Of a stretch of 64,000 nucleotides of DNA, positions 26,309 through 33,613 are shown in pieces. The notes below the pieces were generated by a model. It was not told the origin of the DNA. It saw nothing but the letters and a program-made list of their open reading frames with translations, and searched no databases. The stretch covers positions 62,001 through 126,000 of the forward strand of contig JAHHRN010000006.1 in NCBI GenBank assembly GCA_020025775.1, read 5' to 3'. Both the position numbers and the translations under genes were made by a program. Within the stretch, counting starts at the first letter, position 1. Every line of letters begins with the position of its first letter. The stretch comes from Acutalibacter sp. (GTDB lineage Bacteria > Bacillota > Clostridia > Oscillospirales > Acutalibacteraceae).

Positions 26309-27631
26309 TTACTTCTTTCGAATGCGGTATGCCGGTAAAATTTTCGGCTTCTTTTCGCCGGCGTTTACCATTTCACGAATCATCATCTGGCGAAGCTCTT
26401 GGCGCACCTGTTCATAAGCCGGGTCTTTAATCAAGTTATCTTTTTCAATAGGGTCTTTTTCCAAATCGTAAAGATAATCTTCAAAATAGACATTCGCGCT
26501 GTGTGCCACATAGCCCGACGGCGCCATAGTGCGAATTGCGTATTTATATTTCTTGGTGCGAATCGCTCTGCCGCACTGGCTTTCACTCACCTGAATGAAT
26601 ACGCAGTCTCTCTCCTCCCCGGTTTTCATCTGCTGCATCAAGGATTTACCCATATAGCTCATTGGAATATCAATGCCTGCCATATCCAAAAGCGTGGGCG
26701 GCAGGTCAATCAGGCTAACCAAACGATCATCCACTTTACCGCCTTTGAACATACCGCCGCTGATGATGAGCGGTGTATGTGTTGCACTGTCGTGGCAGCT
26801 TCTCTTATATTCTAAATTTCTGGTTTTAAAATGAGAACCGTGGTCACTCGTATAGATAATAATGGTATTTTCGTAAAGTCCCTTTTCTTTCAGCTTTTGC
26901 ACTAGCTTGCCGACATTGTCATCAAGGCTGTGAATCGCAGCGAGATAATCGGGATACATTTCCGCATAGTCGCCCGGTAAAAAGGAGAGGTCCTCAGGGA
27001 TAGGATAATCTTTAAACTGGGGTACAAATTCTTTTTTGCCCTCATAGCAATGGTGGTCATTTTGATGATGCGGTTCGATATGGGAAACGAACATAAAAAA
27101 CGGCTTATCCGAGGTCTTTTGCTCTAAATATTCGAGAGCAAAATCGTTAATGCAATCGGCTCTGTAGCCCTTAAAATCAATTTGATTGCCGTCGCCGTCG
27201 AATACATAACCGTCGTAACCGTGGGAAGTGAATTCCAAAACGTCGGCAGCTCTCCACCAATCCTTGTAGCCGCCTTGACGTTCTTTCGGAACAGCGGTTT
27301 TCTCACAATGAAACCCCACATTCGGAAGGCGGTCAGAGGCTAAATGCCATTTGCCGATATAGGCCGTTTCATAGCCTGCTTCATTAAAATATTCTGCCAA
27401 GGGTTTAATATCTTGCGGCAAAGCAATGCCGTTCCAATAGCACTTATTCTGTGTCGCATAAACGCCCGTTTGCAAGCAGGCTCTTGCCGGACCGCAGACC
27501 GGCTGACAGGTAAAAGAATCGCTGAAGGTTACACCGTCTCTACCAAGTTCCATTAGATTCGGTGTCACGGTTTCATTCACCGTATCCCAACGCTGTTGAT
27601 CACTGAAATAAAAAATAATATTCGGTTTCAA
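26309..27631 (-). CDS. Type I sulfatase (formylglycine-dependent), cytoplasmic
   Basis: The 440-residue enzyme has the sulfatase motif C46-G-P-A-R50. The cysteine would be oxidised to formylglycine by an anaerobic sulfatase-maturating enzyme, which is not in this window. Other family features are the metal-binding SDQQR (10-14), GKWHLA, and SDHGSHF for the second metal site. There is no signal peptide, so it should act in the cytosol. It is paired with a GPH symporter, implying uptake of small sulfated sugars. The start is TTG 27631, with GGAGG eight bases upstream. Confidence 0.9.
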   Translation of the reverse strand: MKPNIIFYFSDQQRWDTVNETVTPNLMELGRDGVTFSDSFTCQPVCGPARACLQTGVYATQNKCYWNGIALPQDIKPLAEYFNEAGYETAYIGKWHLASDRLPNVGFHCEKTAVPKERQGGYKDWWRAADVLEFTSHGYDGYVFDGDGNQIDFKGYRADCINDFALEYLEQKTSDKPFFMFVSHIEPHHQNDHHCYEGKKEFVPQFKDYPIPEDLSFLPGDYAEMYPDYLAAIHSLDDNVGKLVQKLKEKGLYENTIIIYTSDHGSHFKTRNLEYKRSCHDSATHTPLIISGGMFKGGKVDDRLVSLIDLPPTLLDMAGIDIPMSYMGKSLMQQMKTGEERDCVFIQVSESQCGRAIRTKKYKYAIRTMAPSGYVAHSANVYFEDYLYDLEKDPIEKDNLIKDPAYEQVRQELRQMMIREMVNAGEKKPKILPAYRIRKK

Positions 27632-27811
27632 AGATTTTTCCTCCGTGTTCTATAATTTTCAGTAAAGCTATACTGAAAGGAAAATCGCACCGTCAAAGAT
27701 CCAAGCACAAAAACAGCAGCACACGAAAAACTGTTTTGGGTCTCGTTTTTCGCATGCTTGCTTTCGTGAATATTTATATATAAACGATGCGATTGTTATT
27801 TTTTCTGTACA

Positions 27812-27840
27812 ATTATACCATTTTGTTTTGCAAATCTCAA
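27812..27840 (-). promoter_or_regulatory. Promoter of the sulfatase-GPH operon
   Basis: On the minus strand TTGAGA (27840-27835) and a perfect TATAAT (27817-27812) are separated by 17 bases, with a TGG extension before the -10. Confidence 0.75.
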
Positions 27841-27929
27841 TTATAGGAAGTTTCAAAGATTTCCCCTTTTTTTGTACGTTCTAACCGAAAAGATTGTTAT
27901 TTTCTTATCAATATTGCTCTTTACAAAAA

Positions 27930-27970
27930 TAAAATCCCCAAACTGCCAAAACACAGCTTGGGGATTTCTT
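27930..27970 (-). terminator. Terminator of the macro-def-radical SAM cluster
   Basis: AAATCCCCAAACTG pairs with CAGCTTGGGGATTT-like sequence across a short loop (about 27933-27967), with a T-rich tail on the minus strand. It lies directly after the stop of the radical SAM gene. Confidence 0.75.
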
Positions 27971-27979
27971 ACCCAAAAT

Positions 27980-28882
27980 TTATAGGTTCGTTGGAAATTT
28001 TCTGCCCTGCTCCACGTCATCCTCGCGAAATGCCTTGTGAATCGCGTTGAGCACCCGCTTTTTGTCGCCGCTCCAAAGGGGCGCTAAGAGGTCGCGTTTG
28101 GCGCCGTCTCCCGTTAAGCGATGAATCACCATTTCACGCGGGAGATTTTCTACACAAAGCTCCAAGGCTTTAACATATTCCTCTAAACTCATGGTCGGGA
28201 CTTTCCCCGCCCGCCAATCTTTTTCTAAATCCGTACCGCGCAGAACGTGCAAAAGATGCAGTTTGATGCCGTCCGCACCGCTTCGCCCGATATAGCGAGA
28301 GGTCTCTGCCATTCTTTCCGGCGTTTCCCCCGGTAATCCCAAAATTTGGTGCACGATTACGGTAATGCCACGGTTTTTCAGCTTTTGCACCGCTTCATCA
28401 AATACCGAAAGCGGATAGCCGCGGCGAATATACTTTGCTGTGTCTTCGTGTATTGTTTGCAGTCCCAGCTCCACCCACACAGGCTTTTGCTTATTACAGA
28501 CTTCGAGCAAATCGAGAATATCCTCGCCCAAACAATCGGGTCTTGTCGCTACAGAAAGTGCCACCACGTCCGCGGGCTGCATCGCCGCGGTAAAGAGCGG
28601 CTCTAAATAGCTGACGGGCGCAAAGGTGTTGGTAAAGGACTGAAAATAGGCAATGTATTTTGCCTCGCCCTTGATTTTAGAAGCCACCTTTTCTTTCGCC
28701 TGGCACAGCTGTTCTTCTATGGTGCCCGTTGCGGCGAAAGCCCCTGCGCCGTCGCAGAAAATACAGCCGTGCTTACCGTCTCTGTCCCGGTTCGGACAGC
28801 CGCACCCCGAAGAAAGCGCGAGCTTATAGACCTTACAGCCATATTGCGCTTTTAAATTCTCGTTTAATAAATTTAAATACAA
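27980..28882 (-). CDS. TIGR01212/YhcC-type radical SAM protein
   Basis: This 300-residue protein shows the YhcC-type radical SAM signature near the N-terminus. Cysteines C29, C40 and C43 lie in CPNRDRDG and GCIFC, with C27 nearby. They would bind the [4Fe-4S] cluster that cleaves S-adenosylmethionine. Middle segments such as VWVELGLQT and HQILGLPGETPE are typical. The physiological substrate of the family is not established to my knowledge. The start is TTG 28882, with CGGAG upstream that overlaps the end of the deformylase gene. It is the last gene of a four-gene minus-strand cluster. Confidence 0.87.
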   Translation of the reverse strand: MYLNLLNENLKAQYGCKVYKLALSSGCGCPNRDRDGKHGCIFCDGAGAFAATGTIEEQLCQAKEKVASKIKGEAKYIAYFQSFTNTFAPVSYLEPLFTAAMQPADVVALSVATRPDCLGEDILDLLEVCNKQKPVWVELGLQTIHEDTAKYIRRGYPLSVFDEAVQKLKNRGITVIVHQILGLPGETPERMAETSRYIGRSGADGIKLHLLHVLRGTDLEKDWRAGKVPTMSLEEYVKALELCVENLPREMVIHRLTGDGAKRDLLAPLWSGDKKRVLNAIHKAFREDDVEQGRKFPTNL

Positions 28883-28896
28883 AATGTTTCTCCGTT

Positions 28897-29310
28897 CTAA
28901 ATCAGCACGCCGTTGCAGTGGTCGATTTCGTGCTGGATAATCTGTGCCGTGAAGCCCTCGTAGGTTTTAAGGCGCGTTTTCAGCTCCGCCGTTTGATACT
29001 GCACCTTAATTTTCTTGTAGCGTTTGGTTTTGCGGGGATTGCCGAGGAGTGAAAGGCATCCCTCTTCGGTTTCATATGGCTCGCTTTTCTTGATAATTTC
29101 GGGATTGAACATCGTTTCGAGTTTTGCGCCGTCATAAAAACAGATGATACATTTTTTCTGCCCAATCATGTTCGCCGCCATGCCGACGCAGGTTTCTCTG
29201 TGCGCTTCAAGGGTATCTTTTAAATCTACGGCAACTATAGCATCCGCCGCTGTCGCCCGTTCGGATTTTTGACCCAGAAAAATGGGGTCGTGCATCAGTT
29301 CTTTTACCAT
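28897..29310 (-). CDS. Peptide deformylase-like protein with altered motif 1
   Basis: This 137-residue protein belongs to the peptide deformylase family. Motif 2 EGCLS gives metal ligand C85, and motif 3 QHEIDH gives H127, the catalytic E128 and H131. Motif 1, normally GxGxAAxQxG, reads CVGMAANMIG, so the catalytic glutamine is replaced by M48. A group of short Firmicutes deformylases shares this GMAANMIG form, and their activity is less certain than that of canonical Def. It would remove the N-formyl group from nascent proteins, or act on another formylated substrate. The downstream radical SAM gene begins 14 bases later. Confidence 0.85.
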   Translation of the reverse strand: MVKELMHDPIFLGQKSERATAADAIVAVDLKDTLEAHRETCVGMAANMIGQKKCIICFYDGAKLETMFNPEIIKKSEPYETEEGCLSLLGNPRKTKRYKKIKVQYQTAELKTRLKTYEGFTAQIIQHEIDHCNGVLI

Positions 29311-29322
29311 ATTGTTTCCTCT

Positions 29323-29709
29323 TTAGGTTTCATCTAAATAGATTTCCACTTTGTAGACTTTTTCCTGCGATACCGTTTGAAATGCTTCGCTTTCAAGAAC
29401 ATAGCGAAAGAAATTCTCTACATCGTCCTCTTCCCAAAACGACTCCTGATAAGCGCTGTTGGCTTCGCTTGGCAGATACAGAACATCCAAATGAATCTGC
29501 ATAAATTCTTCATCCTCATTCGGATTTTGGCGTACCAAGGAAAAGTAGAAAAGCGGTTCGCCTGTAAAGTCATAAGTGCCTGTTTCAAAGAGGAACATAT
29601 CTTCCTCCATCGGAATTTTCGTCATCTCCCGGAAAACGTGAATCATATCCCGAAGAGACATATCTTTTTGAATATTTTCTTTTAAATAGGAAATAGCCTT
29701 TTGTTGCAT
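29323..29709 (-). CDS. Uncharacterised 128-residue acidic protein
   Basis: I do not recognise this family. The protein is soluble, acidic and rich in Phe/Tyr, with no signal peptide, membrane helix or cysteine-based metal site. The pattern of strands (FYFSLVRQ, MQIHLDVLY, KVYKVEIYLDE) and helices suggests a compact alpha/beta domain. It sits between the macro-domain and deformylase genes with short gaps (5 and 12 bases), so it is translated as part of that cluster. Conserved spacing makes it very likely real. Confidence 0.7.
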   Translation of the reverse strand: MQQKAISYLKENIQKDMSLRDMIHVFREMTKIPMEEDMFLFETGTYDFTGEPLFYFSLVRQNPNEDEEFMQIHLDVLYLPSEANSAYQESFWEEDDVENFFRYVLESEAFQTVSQEKVYKVEIYLDET

Positions 29710-29714
29710 CTAAA

Positions 29715-30212
29715 TTACGCCTCCAATATCGTTTGTGCTAAATGATAGGTTTCTGCATCATAAAGCACCAAAAAAATCTCCATGTCGTTTTCTTTTAAAA
29801 ATTCGATGATTTCTTTTGCCGCAATGCGAATCGCTTCGGCTTTCGGATAACCGTACACCCCTGCGGAAATAAGCGGAAAAGCGAGACTGTGAAACCCTTG
29901 TTCTTTTGCAAGGTGCAGAGAATTTCGGTAGGCAGAAGAGAGCAATTCTTCTTCGCCGCATTTGCCGTTTCGGTAAATGGGACCCACGGTGTGAATCACA
30001 TATTTTGCCGGAAGTTTATAGCCCTTTGTGAGCTTTGCTTCACCGGTTGCACAGCCGCCGAGTGTTTTACATTCCGCAAGAAGCTCACGCCCTGCCGCCG
30101 CATGAATCGCACCGTCTACGCCGCCACCGCCGAGCAAAGTACAGTTCGCCGCATTGACAATGGCATCCACGGAAAGCTTCGTAATATCGCCCTTTAAAAG
30201 CTTAAAAGCCAT
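29715..30212 (-). CDS. Macro domain protein (ADP-ribose-binding, YmdB-like)
   Basis: The 165 residues form a single macro domain. Features are GDIT with D10, the NAAN segment around residues 20-23, GGGGVDGAIH (28-37), GCATGEAKLTKGY, VIHTVGP, and the second loop ISAGVYGYP. Proteins of this group bind ADP-ribose and remove acetyl from O-acetyl-ADP-ribose or ADP-ribose from proteins. It is the first gene of the minus-strand cluster with its own promoter and an AAGGGG site. Confidence 0.92.
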   Translation of the reverse strand: MAFKLLKGDITKLSVDAIVNAANCTLLGGGGVDGAIHAAAGRELLAECKTLGGCATGEAKLTKGYKLPAKYVIHTVGPIYRNGKCGEEELLSSAYRNSLHLAKEQGFHSLAFPLISAGVYGYPKAEAIRIAAKEIIEFLKENDMEIFLVLYDAETYHLAQTILEA

Positions 30213-30243
30213 AGCTTTATCCCCTTTCCTTTTTCTATCCAGT

Positions 30244-30272
30244 AGTGTAACAATATTTTTCTATTTCTGCAA
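30244..30272 (-). promoter_or_regulatory. Promoter of the macro-def cluster
   Basis: On the minus strand TTGCAG (30272-30267) and TACACT (30249-30244) are separated by 17 bases. Confidence 0.6.
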
Positions 30273-30296
30273 GTCCTTTCGAAAAAGAAAAAAAGA

Positions 30297-30325
30297 TTGC
30301 ATTTTGTGAAAAAGCCATGTATAAT
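30297..30325 (+). promoter_or_regulatory. Promoter of the HAD hydrolase gene
   Basis: TTGCAT (30297-30302) and TATAAT (30320-30325) are separated by 17 bases; the -35 boxes of the two divergent promoters are about 25 bases apart. Confidence 0.75.
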
Positions 30326-30379
30326 TGAAAGGTCGTCAGATATTTTTTGTGCAGAAAGATAAGGAGGAAGGTAGAAGCC

Positions 30380-31039
30380 ATGATGGAAGGCGCTGTTTTT
30401 GACGTGGACGGCACACTTTTAGACTCCATTTACATTTGGGAAAATATCGCCGAGGGCTATCTTCTCGATTTGGGGATTCAGCCGAAGCCCGATTTGCAGG
30501 AGGTTTTTAAAACCCTCAGCTTAGAAGAAGCCGCAAACTATTACAGAGACGAATACGGTGTTCCCTTTTCTGTGGAAGAAATTATGGCGGATGTGAACCG
30601 AAAAATCGAAAAAGGCTATTTTGAAGAGGTCAGCCTAAAACCGCACGTGCGAGAGTTTTTAGACTATTTAAAGGCACAAAACGTGCACATGGCGATTGCC
30701 ACAGCAACGGATGATTATCTCGTAAAGGCTGCACTAAAGCGCTGTGGCGTTTTAGAGTATTTTGAAGCCATTTATACCTGCACCATGGTAAACAGCGGCA
30801 AAAGCCGACCGGATGTTTACCGCGCGGCGCTCGAAGCCATTGGCACCGAAAAAGCAAAAACCGTAGTCTTTGAGGATGTGCTTTACACGGTGGAAACCGC
30901 CAAAAAGGACGGCTTTTTGACCTGTGCCGTGCGAGATGACCACGAGCCAAGGCAAACAGAAATGGCGGCACTTGCCGATTTTTATTTAACCGATTACGGC
31001 GATATAGAAGGCTTTTCGGCTTTCGCCCGCGCTGTATAA
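30380..31039 (+). CDS. HAD family phosphatase (beta-phosphoglucomutase-like)
   Basis: The 219-residue protein is a HAD-IA hydrolase. Motif I is FDVDGTLLDS with the nucleophile Asp near residue 8, motif II is IATATDDY, motif III lysine lies in SGKSRPDVY, and motif IV is VFEDV. Such enzymes remove phosphate from sugar or other small phosphates, or move it between positions. The start is one of two adjacent ATGs (30380 or 30383), downstream of AAGGAGG at 30361-30367. The following gene is a GH31 glycosidase 126 bases away, hinting at sugar metabolism. The substrate is not known. Confidence 0.88.
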   Translation: MMEGAVFDVDGTLLDSIYIWENIAEGYLLDLGIQPKPDLQEVFKTLSLEEAANYYRDEYGVPFSVEEIMADVNRKIEKGYFEEVSLKPHVREFLDYLKAQNVHMAIATATDDYLVKAALKRCGVLEYFEAIYTCTMVNSGKSRPDVYRAALEAIGTEKAKTVVFEDVLYTVETAKKDGFLTCAVRDDHEPRQTEMAALADFYLTDYGDIEGFSAFARAV

Positions 31040-31090
31040 TATAATCTCCGAAGAATCCCAAAATCTCCCCTGTTTTCGAGAGATGCTTAA

Positions 31091-31112
31091 AAGAGAGGCA
31101 AAAGCTTCTCTT
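31091..31112 (+). other. Hairpin between HAD and GH31 genes
   Basis: AAGAGAGGC (31091-31099) pairs with GCTTCTCTT (31104-31112) around AAAA. It lacks a real T-run, so it is a weak terminator at best or a stability element. Confidence 0.4.
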
Positions 31113-31165
31113 CAATACATACTTTAAAAAATTTATTTTCATCATAGATTAAGGAGGATTTTCCA

Positions 31166-33556
31166 ATGGCACAGCTTTTTGACCACTTGATTGTAAAAAC
31201 AGATGCAAAAGCGTTCGAGGGCAACACCTACACCGAAGCGCCGCTGCGTCTCACGGTGATCACCCCGCGGCTTTTACGCATTGAGGTATCCGCTTCGGGT
31301 CAATTTACGGATGCGCCGACACAGAGCTTTTTAAAACGAAATCTCGGTGAAGTCAGCTTCACCCACCAGCACAAGGGCAATTTGCTTTGCATCAACACGG
31401 GCAAGGTTTTATTTGCGGTGCATGCCCAAACCGGAGCACTCCAATATGTTGTGCTCAACGGCAAAAAAATCCACCCGAATCCGATGCACAACTTAAAGGG
31501 TACGGCGCGCACCTTGGATGCTGCTTACGGTGCGGTTCCCTTAAAGGACGGCGTACTCTCCTCGGATGGTGTGGCAATTTTGGATGACAGCAATGCCTTG
31601 CTCTTAAAAAAGGACGGTACTTTGGAAAAACGTCCCGAAAAGCAAAAGGACAAATACATTTTCGCTTACGGCAAGGATTATATCGGCGCTTTGCAGGATT
31701 TTTACCGCATTACAGGCGAAGTACCGCTGATTCCGCGTTACAGCCTCGGCAACTGGTGGAGCCGCTACAAGGCCTACACGCAGGAAGAATATATCGACGT
31801 TATGCGTGCGTTTAAAGCCCATGACGTTCCACTGAGCGTGGCTACCATTGATATGGACTGGCACTGGGTAAATCTCAAGGATAAATTCGGTAAAGATAAC
31901 TGCACCTCCGAGCGTGGCGGCACAAACGGCTGGACGGGTTATTCCTGGAACACCGATTTGTTCCCCGACCACTGTGCCTTTTTGGATTACCTCCACAAAG
32001 AGAAATTAAAAACCTCGGTCAACCTGCATCCGGCAGACGGCATCCGCTTTTTTGAAGATTGCTATGAGGAAACCGCCAAAGCCATGGGCATTGACCCGAA
32101 TACAAAGGCACCCGTGCCCTTTGATATGACCGACCCGCAGTTTGTAAACACCTATTTTGAGAAGGTACATAGACCCTTGGAGGACGAGGGCGTAGACTTC
32201 TGGTGGATTGACTGGCAGCAGGGCACAAAGAGCCGCTTAGAGGGCTTAGACCCGCTTTGGCTTTTGAACCACTACCACACCTTAGACAGCGGCAGAAGCA
32301 ATCGCCGTCCGCTCATTCTTTCCCGTTATGCAGAAATCGGCTCGCACCGCTATCCTTTAGGCTTTTCGGGCGACACCGTGATGAGCTGGCGTTCCTTAAA
32401 CTTCCAGCCCTACTTCACCGTAACTGCCTCCAACTGCGGCTATACTTGGTGGAGTCATGACATCGGCGGTCATATGCTGGGCGTACATGACGATGAATTA
32501 TATGTGCGCTGGCTGCAATTCGGTGTATTCTCGCCGATTATGCGCCTGCACTCCACCTCTCATGATTTATTCGGCAAAGAACCGTGGCGTTATTCCTACG
32601 AAGCAGAACATATTTCCGAGGATTACATGCGTCTGCGCCATCAGCTCGTTCCCTATCTTTACACCATGAACGCACGCACCCACAAAGAAGGCCGTGCGCT
32701 TTGCGAGCCGCTTTACTATGAGTGCCCCAACGAAAAAGGCGCTTATGCTTGCAAAAACGGCTATAAATTCGGCACAGAGCTTTTGGTTTGCCCCGTTACC
32801 AGCAAAATGGACGCACACACCAAAACCGCTATCACAAAGGTATATTTACCCAAGGGCAGATGGACAAATCTCTGCACAGGCCGCATTTATACCGGCGGTC
32901 AAACCGTACACGTCAGCTCCGAGTTGCATGAAAACGGCGTATTCTTAAAGGCCGGTGCGATTGTGCCCCTTTCTTTGGATAAGGGCAACGGCGTAGACAA
33001 CCCCAAAAAGCTCGGCTTGCTTCTTTCGCGCGGTAACAACAGCTTCACCTTATATGAGGATGACGGCGAAACCAAGGCTTATGAAAACGGCGAAGTTTCC
33101 GAAACCGTATTCACCCTTTCCGAAAACGGCAACAGCTTGCATTTGAGCATCAGCGGCACAAAGGAAGCTTCCTATCTCCCGAAGAAGAGAAGCTACACCC
33201 TCTTCCTGCGCGATGTTCGTTCGGCAGAAAATCTCCACTGCACCGTAGACGGCAAGGAGATTTCAGCAAAAATGGAATCCACCGATTACGGTCTGACAGT
33301 CACCCTGCCGCAAATGGCGATCGATTCCAAAGTGGAAATCACCTTAGACGGCGTAAAGGCACTCGAGAACCCGCCTTACACAGAGGAAATCCTGCGTATC
33401 TTTACCAAATACAACTGCACGAATCTCACCAAAATGGCGGTTTACCAGAGCTTCAAGGCAGTCAAGAGCAAACAGACAGCTTTGGCCCTCGCTTACAAGC
33501 TGCCGCACACAGCACTGAGAGCAGAGCTTTTAGAGGTTCTGCACGATATGATGTAA
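31166..33556 (+). CDS. Glycoside hydrolase family 31 alpha-glycosidase
   Basis: The 796-residue protein has the GH31 layout: N-terminal beta-sandwich (1-200), (beta/alpha)8 barrel (about 200-560), and C-terminal beta domains. The nucleophile is D349 in WWIDWQQ and the acid/base is D403 in GFSGDTVMSW. No signal peptide is present, so it should act in the cytosol. GH31 enzymes hydrolyse alpha-glucosides, alpha-xylosides, or in some subfamilies alpha-N-acetylgalactosaminides. The WIDWQ form of the nucleophile motif differs from classic alpha-glucosidases (WxDMNE), so another substrate is possible. The C-terminal 60 residues (TEEILRIFTKYN onward) look like an added helical tail. ATG 31166 follows AAGGAGG. 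Confidence 0.92.
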   Translation: MAQLFDHLIVKTDAKAFEGNTYTEAPLRLTVITPRLLRIEVSASGQFTDAPTQSFLKRNLGEVSFTHQHKGNLLCINTGKVLFAVHAQTGALQYVVLNGKKIHPNPMHNLKGTARTLDAAYGAVPLKDGVLSSDGVAILDDSNALLLKKDGTLEKRPEKQKDKYIFAYGKDYIGALQDFYRITGEVPLIPRYSLGNWWSRYKAYTQEEYIDVMRAFKAHDVPLSVATIDMDWHWVNLKDKFGKDNCTSERGGTNGWTGYSWNTDLFPDHCAFLDYLHKEKLKTSVNLHPADGIRFFEDCYEETAKAMGIDPNTKAPVPFDMTDPQFVNTYFEKVHRPLEDEGVDFWWIDWQQGTKSRLEGLDPLWLLNHYHTLDSGRSNRRPLILSRYAEIGSHRYPLGFSGDTVMSWRSLNFQPYFTVTASNCGYTWWSHDIGGHMLGVHDDELYVRWLQFGVFSPIMRLHSTSHDLFGKEPWRYSYEAEHISEDYMRLRHQLVPYLYTMNARTHKEGRALCEPLYYECPNEKGAYACKNGYKFGTELLVCPVTSKMDAHTKTAITKVYLPKGRWTNLCTGRIYTGGQTVHVSSELHENGVFLKAGAIVPLSLDKGNGVDNPKKLGLLLSRGNNSFTLYEDDGETKAYENGEVSETVFTLSENGNSLHLSISGTKEASYLPKKRSYTLFLRDVRSAENLHCTVDGKEISAKMESTDYGLTVTLPQMAIDSKVEITLDGVKALENPPYTEEILRIFTKYNCTNLTKMAVYQSFKAVKSKQTALALAYKLPHTALRAELLEVLHDMM

Positions 33557-33560
33557 TTTT

Positions 33561-33610
33561 AAAGCAAAAAAATCCCTCTCTCACACTCGAGAGAGGGATT
33601 TTTTTGCTTT
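33561..33610. terminator. Bidirectional terminator between GH31 and sialidase genes
   Basis: A perfect 22-base stem (33561-33582 with 33589-33610) contains ATCCCTCTCTC and internal A- and T-tracts that serve both convergent genes. Confidence 0.95.
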
Positions 33611-33613
33611 ATT

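Larger units (their letters stand above)
27632..27979. other. Intergenic region: sulfatase operon promoter/leader and radical SAM gene terminator
   Basis: No gene is supported here. It holds the sulfatase promoter (27812-27840), an approximately 175-base leader, and the terminator of the next minus-strand gene cluster (27922-27967). In the leader, TTTCAGTA/TACTGAAA (27657-27664, 27671-27678) forms a perfect inverted repeat 26 bases before the sulfatase start. CGAAAAAC/GTTTTTCG (27726-27757 region) forms another. Confidence 0.55.
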
